Assembly: GCA_039621445.1 (NCBI GenBank)
Contig: CP154954.1
Coordinates: forward strand, 17,204,589-17,268,588
Source of the DNA: Euglena gracilis
Lineage: Eukaryota > Euglenida > Euglenophyceae > Euglenales
Direction of reading: 5' to 3'
DNA: 64,000 bases
Shown here piece after piece: positions 12,848-23,440 of this stretch. The position numbers and the translations under genes were made by a program. The stretch's first letter is position 1; the number at the start of each line of letters is the position of its first letter. The notes beneath the pieces were generated by a model. It was not told the DNA's origin. It saw nothing but the letters and a program-made list of their open reading frames with translations, and ran no database searches.

Positions 12848-13449
12848 TAATATATATATGTGTATATTATATATTTATATATTTATTTCTATATATATCT
12901 ATGTATATATATATATAGATATATATATATGTATATATATATATATACATATATATACATATATATACATATACATATATATATGTATATATATATGTAT
13001 GTATGTATATATATATATTTATATCTATGTATGTATGTATGTATATATATATGTATGTATGTCTGTATGTATGTATGTATGTATGTATGTATGTATGTAT
13101 GTATGTATGTATGTATGTATGTATGTATGTATGTATGTATGTATGTATGTATGTCTGTATGTATGTATGTATGTATGTATGTATGTATGTATGTATGTAT
13201 GTATGTATGTATGTATGTATGTATGTCTGTATGTTGTATGTATGTATGTATGTATTTATGTATGTATGTATGTATGTATGTATGTATGTATGTATGTATG
13301 TATGTATGTATGTATGTATGTATGTATGTATGTATGTATGTATGTATGTATGTATGTGTATGTATGTATGTATGTATGTATGTATGTATGTATGTATGCA
13401 TGCATGCATGTATGTATGTCTGTTGTATGTATGTATGTATGTATGTATG

Positions 13450-13483
<34 letters not shown>

Positions 13484-13765
13484 TGTATGTATGTATGTAT
13501 GTATGTATGTATGTATGTATGTATGTATGTATGTATGTATGTATGTATGTATGTATGTATGTATGTATGTATGTATGTATGTATGTATGTATGTATGTAT
13601 GTATGTATGTATGTATGTATGTATGTATGTATGTATGTATGTATGTATGTATGTCTGTATGTATACATATATACATATATGTATATATGTATATATATAC
13701 ATATATATGTATATTCAGTATATATATTTCAGTATATATATACATACATGCATACATATATATGG
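12848..13765 (+). repeat. (TA)n then (GTAT)n tract
   Basis: AT-alternating DNA (12,848-13,040) passes into an array of about 620 bp of GTAT with rare GTCT, GTTGTAT and GCAT interruptions (to about 13,660), then back to TATA-type sequence. Open frames on both strands of more than 250 codons are artefacts of the 4-bp period. Confidence 0.97.
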
Positions 13766-13770
13766 CAGCT

Positions 13771-13810
13771 AGACTTTACTTGGCCCCCCCGGGGGGTCCA
13801 AGTAAAGACT
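13771..13810. other. Perfect-looking hairpin, AGACTTTACTTGG / CCAAGTAAAGACT
   Basis: Arms at 13,771-13,783 and 13,798-13,810 flank a C7/G6 core that also pairs, giving a near-continuous stem of almost 20 bp with one-base offsets. It lies between the (GTAT)n tract and a MITE copy. It could be a folded transposon remnant or an artefact of an inverted junction. Confidence 0.6.
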
Positions 13811-13828
13811 CCAGGGGGGGGGGTCCGG

Positions 13829-14165
13829 CAGGGTTCGATATAAGGAGAGGAGGGGAGGGGGGGGGGTGGGGCGGACCCCCCCCGCTGTGGGCGAGAAGGG
13901 GGGGCGGGGGGGGACACCCCCCCCCACCTAAACAGTGGCGCGGTCAGGGTGACCGATTTTCGGCCCGGCGCAAAGCGCCGGGCCGGAAAATTTTGACCCC
14001 CCCAAAACGACCAAAAGTGCCATTTTGGGTACTTTTTGGGCAAAAATTGGCCAAAAATGCAAAAAAAAATTCGGCGCAAAGCGCCGGAGGAAAAAATTGA
14101 CCCTTTTTGGGGGGGGGTCCCGGGTACCCCCCGAGGGTCGGTCCGGACCCCCCTTGCAGGTGGGG
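13829..14165 (+). mobile_element. hAT-type MITE, copy lacking a recognisable right end
   Basis: The left terminus CAGGGTTCGATATAAGGA is identical to that at 10,712. The interior follows the same order: G/C runs, CCTAAACAGT, the hairpin GGCCCGGCGC-AAA-GCGCCGGGCC, CCAAAAGTGCCATTTTGGG, GGCGCAAAGCGCCGGAGG, and GTCCCGGGTACCCCCCGAGGGTCGGTCC. Similarity stops near 14,165 and the expected right repeat is missing, so the copy is truncated or interrupted. Confidence 0.75.
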
Positions 14166-14303
14166 TTTGGGTTTGGGTTTGCTTTGCCCTGCTGAAGCGC
14201 AGTGCCCACGGTCAGCAGACCCAGCATGAGTGCCAGGCCAGCTTCCGTGGGGCACACCCTATTCCAAAAAAATATCCGAATTCCCCCACCGGCCGGACCC
14301 GGG

Positions 14304-14511
<208 letters not shown>

Positions 14512-14799
14512 ATATATATATATATCTTATATACATATATACACACATATATACATATATGTGTATATATATATATCCCGCCACATTCAATGAGAAATTC
14601 ATATGGAAAAAAATGCGTGAAAAAAGTTTTTAAAAAAAGACTACAAACGGGCCAAAGATGGTCAGAAGCGGACAAAGACGGACAAAAAAAATGGCCGAAG
14701 GTGGCCAAAAGTGGCCATGCGTGGTAAAAATTTTCAGTTAGACCCAGTTATGCCCAGTCGTGTCCAGTCACGCCCAGCCATTTTGAGGTATTTGATCGG

Positions 14800-15510
14800 G
14801 GGGGGGGGGGGCAGAACGGGAAGCCCTGGTGGGGGGGGGGGGGGGACCCCCACCCCAACCCTAACCCTAACCCTAACCCTAACCCTAACCCTAAACCCCC
14901 CCTCCTGAAAACTGCCAAATTTTAACCTGAAATTTTTGAGATTTTTGAGAAAAAATGTGTTTCCATCAAAAAAATCATGTATTTTTCATTTTTTCCAAAA
15001 AAAAAAAAAAAATAATTTTCCGGCCAAAATCCTCGTTTTCCCGAAATTGGTGAAAATGCTGTGGTGGGGGGGGTCAACCCACCTGGGTGAAGAAAATGAA
15101 TGTCAAAAAAAAATTGGACCAAATTTTGGCGCATTCAAATTTTACTGACATTTTTTCTCTTTGAAATTCTTTGGACTTTCAGTGGCATGTTTTTCTTCAA
15201 AAACCTCTCAAAATAAAAATTTTGAGAAAATGTTGAATTTTTGGAAGGTGTGAAAAAAATGGGGTTTTGGGGGTCTTGGGGGGGGGCCCTATACGGGTCC
15301 CAAAATGGGTCCAAAAAAAAAAACGCCCGCGCCGAAGGCGCCAGAAAAAAATTTCGGGTCCAAAAATTGGTGCTCCCGGAAATACGGGAAGAGGTGGTGG
15401 GTGGGGGGGTCGACCCCCCCCCACCCACCATGCAGGGGGTGGGGGGGGGATCGACTCCCCACCACCACCACCCTGGCTGTTTGGCCGATTCCCGTTCTGC
15501 CCTGGGGGGG
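14800..15510 (+). repeat. Composite dispersed repeat, copy B
   Basis: Contains in order: GGGCAGAACGGGAAGCCCTGG (as at 8770), the telomere-like array, module M2 (14,900-15,065) in the orientation opposite to its partner at 8868-9036, then M3 and M1 (15,088-15,500) in the same orientation as at 9037-9405. Non-coding. C-runs and G-runs bound the flipped module. Confidence 0.75.
14854..14897 (+). repeat. Interstitial telomere-like array (CCCTAA)n
   Basis: About six units of CTAACC in a row, embedded in a C-run-flanked dispersed repeat. This is the complement of TTAGGG. Its position inside a repeat copy, not at an end, makes it an interstitial array. Confidence 0.85.
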
Positions 15511-15744
15511 GATGATTTCCGGCATCCGTGGACCGTCGACCATTCACAAAGACGGCCAAAAATGCAATTTGTTTCAGTTTTATAATTTTGAACCGCATTC
15601 GAACCCCAGACCGGCCGGCCCTGGGCACGGTGGTCCTTAAAAGAATCCCGTCCCTCATTGGACTGCCAAGGATGAGGATGCCCTTCCACACAGGCTTCCA
15701 GCCGGTTTGCCAGACTGTATTATATATTTTGTATTCCGAGCACA

Positions 15745-16095
15745 ATGAAAGGGTTTTCAAAAACAACAAAGCCCATGTGTGCAGCAGACGGGTGGACTGC
15801 CTGTCCCGAGCCACTGTACAGTGGGAGGGAGGGCATTTGGCACCAGGCATTGAGCGTACGACGAGGCATCGCCAGCTTCCAAGTGACGCGGAAGAGGAAA
15901 ATCCCGCCGATCTGGCTGGTCGCGAGATACGTCACGGCCAAAATTCAGACGGGCACAGGGGGCAGATGGCAAAGGTTCAACAACCTCGTCCGGGATGCAA
16001 ACAAAACGCACATGGAACGCGGTGTGAAATCTCATTGGGACAACAGCCGGAAGTTTCCATACCAGTTCTCGCTGTTCATTCTGGAAAGTCTCTAA
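15745..16095 (+). CDS. Possible ORF, unknown
   Basis: An ATG-started 116-codon frame with protein-like composition in its second half (for example RKIPPIWLVARYVTAKIQTG). A second plus frame is open over 15,528-16,187 (219 codons, first ATG near 15,672), and a minus frame is open too, so the coding strand cannot be decided. No family recognised. GC-rich, non-repetitive sequence between dispersed repeats. Confidence 0.25.
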   Translation: MKGFSKTTKPMCAADGWTACPEPLYSGREGIWHQALSVRRGIASFQVTRKRKIPPIWLVARYVTAKIQTGTGGRWQRFNNLVRDANKTHMERGVKSHWDNSRKFPYQFSLFILESL

Positions 16096-16189
16096 AGCAA
16101 AACGTCAGTGCTGGACAACAGAAAGAAGGAGAAAAGAGAACCGGCGGCTGTTGTACGTTCCTTTATGACACCCGCCCCGGCCTGTAAGG

Positions 16190-16900
16190 GAAGGAATGGT
16201 GAGGGGGGGAGGGGGTCGCCCCCCCCCCACCACCCATCGGGTTGCAGGGATTCCTGTGCAGCCCTGCAGCCGCCAACCAGGGGGGGGGAGTGGGCCAGGG
16301 GGTTTCCTAACCTATGCATGAACGTCCAGTCCAGAATTCAATGTGTTTTCTGGCCAACCCGGTGTGTATGCCATGGGGGATGGTGGCAGTTCAATAGCAG
16401 TTCAGTTGCAGTTCGGTGGCAGTTCAGGAACGTTTGGGGTTTGGAAAAGGGGAAAGATGAACCAATTTGAATAGGTCCCAGAATTTCCCTGCTGTCCGAC
16501 CTTCCACGCTACCATAACCCAAATTTTGAGTTTGCTGAAATTGACAAAAGCACCGAAGGTTAAAAAAAAAAGACGACGAAGCCCATTTGTACGATTTAAT
16601 TAACAACATTGGACATACCTTCACCTCCCAGAGGGTTAACCCCGAAAAACAAATAGGAAGGTGCAACCGCAACAGCAGGCTCCAAAGAGAAAGCACCCCA
16701 CCTGAGCGTCCATTATCAGAGCGCCACTCCCTGGTAAACCAAGCAGCAATGTGGGTGACCATTAAAAGAGGTGCGACACTTCCAGTTGTGATTTACCAAA
16801 ATAAAAGCAAGGATTCCTCGTTCCAAAAAGGCCCATTCCACAATTCCAAAAAGGCTTTGTTTCATCACAAATGAAAGAAATGTCCTTCAATATCTGCTAC
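16190..16900. other. Intergenic, no gene supported
   Basis: Contains a short tandem of GCAGTTCA-like 11-mers (16,385-16,431) and G/C runs. Open frames at 16,424-16,762 (minus) and 16,587-16,874 (plus) overlap each other and have no recognisable motif. Confidence 0.35.
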
Positions 16901-17013
16901 AAGTCCACTATAAGAGCACACAAACAGGGTACACACGTACGGGGGTGGGGTCAGAAATACTGAGGAAAAATGAACTAACACTTCCCGGGAGCTTCCTCAG
17001 AGATGGCAGAAAA

Positions 17014-17574
17014 TCAGCGGGTCGAGGCTCGCTGATGGATACTGGGATATAGACCTTGAATTTGGACCCCAGGTCCCTTTTTGTTGATGGCTGCCATAGC
17101 CATGGATAATTTGAATCCTTTGGATTTGTTGAAAGGCTGCCATAGCCTTTGTCTGTCCACTGGAAGGGGGGATGGACATAGAAAAAGGGGGGGGAGTCTG
17201 TTGGGACCTGTGATGTTATCCCCTCTCTGTCTTCTCTTCCTGACCACAGTTGTCCATGGTCCATGGCCATTCTCATGTTGAGAGGGGGATTTGAAAATCT
17301 CAGAAGCCTTGGGGGGTGGGGGGTTTGCGATGGCCACGGACTGGCTAGTTGCTGCCGCCCCTCCAGCTTCTGCAGCTGCTGCTGTGACTCCACCTTCCCC
17401 AGCTTCAGCTGACTTCTTGAAAGTTCTTTGCAGTTCTTCTTGACATTCAGAGTTTCTTTGAAATTCATTCTTCATGGAAATCCAGTTGTCGATATCTGTT
17501 GTGTTTCTTGTTCTTTTTTCTTGAATTTCTTCCAGTTCCAGTTGAATTCTTCCGTCAGGAAGTTGAAGTTCCAC
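17014..17574 (-). pseudogene. Gag N-terminal fragment of a DIRS/PAT-like retroelement
   Basis: The minus-strand frame contains a charged N-terminal part, an Ala/Gly-rich stretch and the segment GHGPWTTVVRKRRQRG. This matches GHGPWTTVARRPRRQ in the Gag of the minus-strand element at 38,080-39,204, and the protein fades into unrelated frames near 17.0 kb. Upstream of its start (17,690-17,840) is sequence like the 5' terminal repeat of that element. It lies head to head with the plus-strand element that begins at about 17.84 kb, so it is either a separate truncated copy or the inverted 5' part of that element. Confidence 0.7.
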
Positions 17575-17689
17575 AGAAAGTTCGGTCCACCAGTTGGTAA
17601 GAGTATTGGTTCTCGGGAAGGCAGAACTCCTCGAAAAACAATTCCACTTGAACTCGTAGTAGTAAAACTCTTTCTCCTTGAGTTCGAAG

Positions 17690-17840
17690 GGCAGAAATAG
17701 GAATCAGCCAACTCCGGCAACAAAAAGCAGTAAGAAGCACCCCCCGCGCGCGCACAAACACACCAGAACAGAACAGCCGGCAAGGAAAGCAGGACCTCAC
17801 CTCACCATCTTCTTGTGCTTCGCCCTCTTGGTCCCTTCCT
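17690..17840 (-). repeat. Terminal-repeat sequence of a DIRS/PAT-like element
   Basis: Shares AATCAGCCAACTCCGGC and the GTGCTTCGCCCTC...CCCTTCCTCC block with the ends at 39,190-39,350, 35,310-35,545 and 34,665-34,745. Orientation agrees with the minus-strand Gag fragment that follows. Confidence 0.65.
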
Positions 17841-17855
17841 CCCCCTTCCTCTGTC

Positions 17856-18780
17856 GTGGGAGTCCGACACCACGGCCATTGGAGCCAGGGCCATTGGGGC
17901 CAACATTCTGCCAGTTACACCAATACCTTGTACAAGCTGGGCCATGGCGGCCACAACAGCAAGCTGGGCCATGGCGGCCAAAACAGCAATGGCCATGGCG
18001 GCCGATGGAACAAAGGCCAGGGTAGCCAACAATACCAAGGCCAGGGTGGCCAATTCCACAAACAGATGCCAGTGGCAGGGCCAGGACAGGTCAACAACAT
18101 CCCCCCAATCATTTCTTCATCTCAAACCCCATCAGGGGTACGGGATGGGTCCCCAGTGGCCCCCCAACATCGGCGCCCAACATCCAAAAGAAGTCAATGG
18201 GGACTATCAAAATTTCAAGAGTGGAGCCAACATCAAGAGGGCCAGTGGGGCCAGATTTATCATCAACTACATCAACAGTTTCAAGGCCACTGGGGCCATC
18301 AATTGTCAGAAGGGGAAAACCCCCAGAAGCTAACAGGCTGTCCCCCATCAGGGGGTTTCAATGTACGGTATCAGCCCCAGGAGGATGCCCGCAAAAAGGG
18401 GCAGTGGAGGACAAGGGGGTAACCCCCCCCTCAACATTCTTTGGCAATGCCCATGGCAGGGGCAAACCAAAACAAGGGGGAGACCCAAAAAGGGGCCCTA
18501 TGGTATGTCAATCGACAACACCAATGAACAAAGTGGAGGATCAGAGAGCCTGTGAGCAGAGCATGCACACCCCCCAGCCATCTTCAGAGAATGCTCAATC
18601 CCCAGAGGCACCAGTGGTGCAATGTCCAACACACCCAACCCAGCACCCAGAAAATCATCTAGTTGGGAAAATACATTCCATGGAGGAAAAATGGGGAGAC
18701 ACCCCCCTGTACCAGACACTTCAGAAAAGTCTAAAATGGTGGACAAAAAATGCCCCCCAAGAAACATGTCAATTGATGAA
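17856..18780 (+). pseudogene. DIRS-like Gag, partial
   Basis: Gly/His/Gln-rich protein with tandem units reading KLGHGGHNS and KLGHGGQNS, then GRWNKGQGSQQYQGQGGQFHKQM. This matches GQGGQHHRGHGGQFHKQIP in the element at 38.7 kb. The frame then shifts (18,197-18,907) into the conserved SMEEKWGDTPLYQTLQKSLK segment shared with the minus-strand element. The first third of Gag is absent in this orientation. Such basic, glycine-rich regions usually bind RNA. Several frameshifts are present. Confidence 0.7.
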
Positions 18781-18782
18781 AA

Positions 18783-19630
18783 ATGGAATTCAACCCCCCT
18801 GGGTTAATCCCCCAAAATTGTCCCCCCACACAAAACCCCAGGGCCAACCTGGACCTGAACCAAGCAGAAAAAATTCTGCTGGATTACAAAAAAACTGGGT
18901 ACAGTGAAACGAGTTTGGGATGCAGAAATCCATCATTTGATCCCATGGTTTTTCAATTTCACAACCAGAAGAGGGAACAACCAAATGGAGAATGACCAGC
19001 GACTGCAGAGAAAAAAATCAGCAGTTTTAAGTAAAACCGTTCAAGTTGGATCATATCCAAAACATTTTCCAGTTTTGGAAAAAGGCCACTGGGCAGCAAA
19101 AATAGACCTGAAGGATGCATATTTTCATATTCCATTAAGTCCAGGCCTGAGGCCATTTTTAAGGCATCAGGTGGGGGGGCAGACCTGGGAGTTTCAAACA
19201 GGCTGCTTTGGGCTAAATGTAACGCCCCAAATTTTCATGTCAGTGATGAAAACATTCAAAAAACTGTGGAGAAAAAGGGGCATCCAGGTGTTTATTTACC
19301 TGGACGACATTTTGCTGGTGGCTCCCACCCCAAACATTTTACAAAATCACCTGAAAACAGTTGTCAAAGATTTGCTGGATTCTGGGTTCAAAATCAATGT
19401 GAAAAAGTCCACCCTCCAGCCCACCCAAGTGGTAACCCATCTGGGTTTTCAACTGACACTTTCAGGAAGGAAAGCTACAGGTGCCCCCTCAGAAAGTCAA
19501 AACCATAAAAAAGGAGCTGGGAAAAATTGTGAAAAAAGATTGCGTGTCAAAAAAGCAGTTGGCTGCCATTTTGGGCCAAATAAGATGCAACCTAATGGCC
19601 CTGCCCTTTTTAAGGGCTTTTACAGACACC
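18783..19630 (+). pseudogene. DIRS-like reverse transcriptase and start of RNase H
   Basis: Reverse transcriptase would copy the element RNA. Visible motifs: LEKGHWAAKIDLKDAYFHIP (finger-palm, catalytic Asp in IDLKDAY), GLRPFLRHQVGGQTWEF, FGLNVTPQIF and the catalytic FIYLDDILLVAP with YLDD at 19,297-19,308. Then come LGFQL and the linker QLAAILGQIRCNLMALPFLR that leads into RNase H. Frames 18,783-18,995, 18,904-19,635 and 19,481-19,672 must be joined, so at least two frameshifts break it. The coding sequence is cut at 19,630 by the gypsy 5' LTR. Confidence 0.88.
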
Positions 19631-20119
19631 TGTGAGTTAGGGGTGCTGAGTGCCCAAAACAACATAACTTAACACTACCCAACCTGATGACTCTGCAGTT
19701 AGGATTAGGAAAATCTTATTAGGAATTATAAATTACTGACTCCATCTGTCCCTGTGCAGGGCTCCGTCTCTCTGTCACACTGTCATTTTGTGGTTCAAGA
19801 ATTATCTGGTGAATTATCTGGAACCTATCGTTCTCTTACCCTTGGTTTGGACTTTGGTACTCTCACTTTGTGGTTTGCTTGTATTGTGCTGGTGGATTTG
19901 CTGATTGCTTGTGGATTTTTTATCAAAGGAAAGGTGTGAGCCAACCAACCCACCTGTTTTCACCCCCAAAAAAACCCGCAAAAACAAAAGAAAATGCATT
20001 TTTTAAAACAAAGCCGCGAGGGGAATTGAAAACACCCTGGGCAGGGTAAAAGATCCTACGCAAAGGGGTGCCGGCCCCGAGGGAATGGAAACTCAGGGAC
20101 AGGCACCACGGTTACAACA
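19631..20119 (+). repeat. 5' LTR of the Ty3/gypsy element
   Basis: 489 bp, TGTGAGTTAG ... GGTTACAACA. By-eye alignment with the 3' LTR shows about twelve substitutions and two single-base indels, roughly 2.5 percent divergence. It carries a 61-codon open frame (19,754-19,939, non-ATG start) also present in the other LTR. Confidence 0.96.
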
Positions 20120-20137
20120 TGGTTGCAGAGGTAGACT
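20120..20137 (+). promoter_or_regulatory. Primer binding site
   Basis: TGGTTGCAGAGGTAGACT starts directly after the 5' LTR. TGG pairs with the CCA end of a tRNA, and the TGGTNNCAGAG pattern resembles methionine-tRNA primer sites, but the exact tRNA cannot be named without the organism's tRNA set. Confidence 0.75.
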
Positions 20138-20218
20138 GCCCATTTTTGATTCCCCTCCAACATGCGGCTACGAACAACAAGCTGAAAAACGACAAGAAAC
20201 CGCAAAAACTGACGCTGA

Positions 20219-20430
20219 CATGCCTGCTGCCTCAACTGCCATCGCTAGGATGGTGGAGCCGGCGGATGGCTGCCCAGCCCCGAACCAAACACTGGATGTG
20301 CCAACTGCCTTAACCGCCATCGTTAGGGTGGTGGAGCAGGCGGATGGCTTCCCAGCCCTGAACCAAACACTGGAAATGCCAGCTGCCTTAACCGCCATCG
20401 CGAGGGTGGTGGAGCCGGCAGATGGCTTTA
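20219..20430 (+). repeat. 78-bp tandem repeat in the leader/early Gag
   Basis: Nearly three units of 78 bp encode, in an open frame running from 20,085 to 20,504, repeats of the type ALTAIVRVVEQADGFPALNQ. The period is a whole number of codons, so the frame is kept. The frame starts inside the 5' LTR (ATG at 20,085) and could be a small leader protein or the start of Gag. Confidence 0.8.
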
Positions 20431-20907
20431 CCATGTACCAGTCACTGGACATCAACAGGTGGACTGAACCGGAACACAGACATTACAATGCCACGGACCT
20501 GTAATGACAGCCCACGTGTCATTGCCATGGTGCACATGGACCAGGACGACACCAAACAGACCGGTCCAGCACCAGATTACACAGAACTGGACGAAAACAA
20601 CGAACCGTACTCCGACGAACAGGTGTTTGCACCACAAAACTGGTACCAATTTCCAGAAACGGACACTCAGAACAACCAAAGCTGGCAAAGGGCAACAGCA
20701 CAGCAACCAGGAACCCAGAGTTTTGCACTGGTGGCGGTACGACAGAGCCCGGAACAACCAGACCGCCTCCAGGGTGAAACTGAAACTTCGTACCAGGAAC
20801 CCTCGTACAGTTCGTACGAGATTCCACAGCCGGAACCACAGAACCAGAACACTGACTGGGACTGGTGGTCGAACTTTGCGTACGAAACGGGACAGCTGAC
20901 CCAGTAA
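20422..20907 (+). pseudogene. Gypsy Gag, N-terminal acidic Gln-rich part
   Basis: Hydrophilic frame rich in D, E, Q, T and Y (for example DYTELDENNEPYSDEQVF) ending at an in-frame TAA (20,905-20,907), after which the same frame continues. No known domain. It is assigned to Gag because it lies between the primer site and the coiled coil and shares codon usage with the rest of the element. Confidence 0.55.
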
Positions 20908-22090
20908 TTGCAACAATTCAGATGCAAAACTGAACAGACGAACCAACAAACGGCAGAAACTCTGCAGCAGCTGCAACAAACAACGACGGAGTGGGTCAGC
21001 GAACTGCACGCCACAGTGAACAGACAGGGTGAAGCACTCATGACAGAAATAAACGGCAGACACGAAGAACTGACGACAGTCCTGGCCACAACGCAAGCAA
21101 ACATGGAACTGGTGACAGTGAACCAGAACAGGCTGTACCAGGAACATTTTAACGGAATGTCACAGCAGATCACAGAAATCAGGGAAATGTCTGGCTCACT
21201 GGGTGAAAAACTCAGGGAATTTCACAGTTTTCTGCAGATGGCAGGTGGAAACGCACAGAACCAGGGTGAACATCTGGATGGTTAACTACACCGACAGCGA
21301 GAAAACGAAAAAACAACTGCAGAACTGCAACAGAGATTGGCTGTGGTAGAAGAACGGGTCGCAGGAATCACAGGCGGAGTCCAAACGGTGAACAGCAAAG
21401 TGGACGAAGCTGTGGCAACAGTGTCCAGAAAAGTTGAAAACCTCGGAGGCGAAATCAGCAGTGTGGTGGAAAAAATTCTGAAGGACATGGGCAGTGAAAT
21501 CGAAAATCTGGCAGGACGGGTTCAGCAGCAGGAAACAAAAACGACAACAACAATTCAAAACTGTGATTACCTGCACAAAAAACTGGTCGAACTGCAGAAA
21601 ATCCCAGATCAGCAGCAGCAGATTACACAGCTGAACGAGGAAATCGGCAGACTGAAACGACAGGTGGAAACTCTGACCTCCAACGAAGAAAAACACAAAC
21701 AACGCACTGAACGTCTGAACCTGGAGGTCGGCAACCTGGGTCAGAGGGTGGACGAAACAGCCCAAACGGCTCAAAAACTGCTGGGTGAACAGCAAAAAGG
21801 GACCATTAAAACGGGAACACATGTCATATCTGAACATGCTAAATGGCTGGAAATGACATCTGCCATTGGCTCAATGACAACCAGGGTCGGTCAACTGGAA
21901 GCAAGACTGGCTGGTCTGACAACAAAAATGCAGAACGGGAAACACATGACAACGGCATTTGGCAGCATTTACATTCTCTGACCACGGAACTGCAAACACA
22001 GCAGAAACAGCGGACAGAACAGCTGGTGACCCTGGACAGAAAAATCAGTACTGTGACAAAAACGACTGAAAACCTGACTGAAAAACTGGA
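20908..22090 (+). pseudogene. Gypsy Gag, coiled-coil region
   Basis: Long heptad-rich region with segments such as QTAETLQQLQQTTTEWVSEL and QQITQLNEEIGRLKRQVETL, then LDRKISTVTKTTENLTEKLE. It is carried in frame 1 with a TAA at 21,283, and after about 21,980 in a different plus frame (21,843-22,556), so one stop and one frameshift break it. Such a coiled coil would drive particle assembly or oligomerisation. Its length, some 350 codons, is large for a gypsy Gag. Confidence 0.65.
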
Positions 22091-23440
22091 AAGGCAAAAC
22101 ACCCACTGCACAGGGGCCTTCGGGCCAGAGACAGGGGCCAACCCCCTGGCCAGTGGGCCTCCCTCGAGGACCCAGGCTGGACAGCCAGGGGCAGCCACTA
22201 CGGCCCAACGAACAGTACAACCCCCCCAGGGGGCAGACAGGGCCGCGGGCCAACGGGGATCGGGGACCCCACAACCCCGGAACCAAGCCCCCTGCAGCCC
22301 CGAGGGGCCATCCCACAGGACAACACGGGATTGGGACCCTAGAACCCCAGGCCTGGCCAACGGGGATGGGGACCCCACAACCCCTGGCCCAGCCACGGCC
22401 AGCCCTGAGAACGCCCGCAGAACCCCAGGCCTGTCAAACGGGGACGGGGACCCCACAACCCCTGACAGGTATGTTCAGCCAGAGCAGCCAGCACTGGGGG
22501 GACGAAACACCACACCCAAAAATGGAAGGAGGAGCTGCAGCATTGGGGACCGTTAACCCGGCTTCCCTGGTGAGGCAGCTCATCCGGCAAGAACTAAAAA
22601 CTGCCTTGACACCGTTAATTGCCCAACTGACTCGACAAACAGAACAACGGCCGACTGCAGTCCCGACCAGCCCAGCACTTACGACAAACCCGACAAGCCC
22701 AGCACCACAGCCAACCAAGCCGACTCAACAGATTTCACAGCCAGTGACGACACAACAAAACCCACAGTCCCGGACACGGGGCTTGTTCATGTGGGCGGAC
22801 GAAACTGAAACCCAGAACACAGCCACAACAACGTGGGTGGGACCCCAGATGGGGTCTACCCAAACTGCCATCCACCACATAGGAGAGGAAACAGTGGTGG
22901 CACCCGTGGCAACGGCCCCGACAGCATCCTTCGGGCTGCTGCTGGGTCCAGTGGGCGCGGCAATGACAAAAGACCTGGTAAGACCAACACTGCAGGGAAA
23001 TTTCGCAGATTTTGCCGTGAAATTTCTAATGTACCTGCAACGTGTGTCAGCCGGTCAGGGGTCCCTGACCGATGACCTGAAACTGTCACTGCTGGAGGGC
23101 AGCCTGGACAGTGCCAGCAAACTGGAACTACAACGCAGACAGGAACGCGGTGAGAAAATAAAATACCAGGAATTTTGGAACTGGATGTGCCAGAAATACG
23201 GTGGAGACACGCAATCAGCCATCAAAGACGAAATGCAAAGACTCAGCCAAAAAAACGGAAGGAAAACTGACACTGGAAGCGTGGAGGGAGTTTGAGGCCC
23301 ATTTCAAGCTCCTATACAGCAGGCGGGAGAATCCAGCAGAGGAAGACCTTACAACCTGGCGGCTGAAAAAATGCCTGAAACGCAACGCAGAAGCTGCATC
23401 ATGGAACAGGACCGCAGAAGTTAGGACAGACCGACACTGA
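22091..23440 (+). pseudogene. Gypsy Gag, Pro-rich linker and capsid-like region
   Basis: The first part is Pro/Gly/Thr-rich low complexity with near-repeats (GLANGDGDPTTPGP, GLSNGDGDPTTPDR). The second, from about 22,900, reads like a helical capsid: LQGNFADFAVKFLMYLQRVS, LKLSLLEGSLDSASKLELQR, KIKYQEFWNWMCQKYGGDTQ. Near 23,270 the frame shifts, continuing as LTLEAWREFEAHFKLLYSRR to a stop at 23,440. This fits the retrotransposon Gag/capsid fold in pattern, but I claim that only by position and helical character. Confidence 0.6.

Noticed and set aside
12858-13843. Open frames of Y/V/C/M and I/H/T/Y repeats of more than 250 codons
   Set aside because: Artefacts of (GTAT)n and (TA)n DNA.
20219-20430. 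Regular repeats considered as a CRISPR array
   Set aside because: Units are contiguous without spacers, coding in frame, and the genome is eukaryotic.
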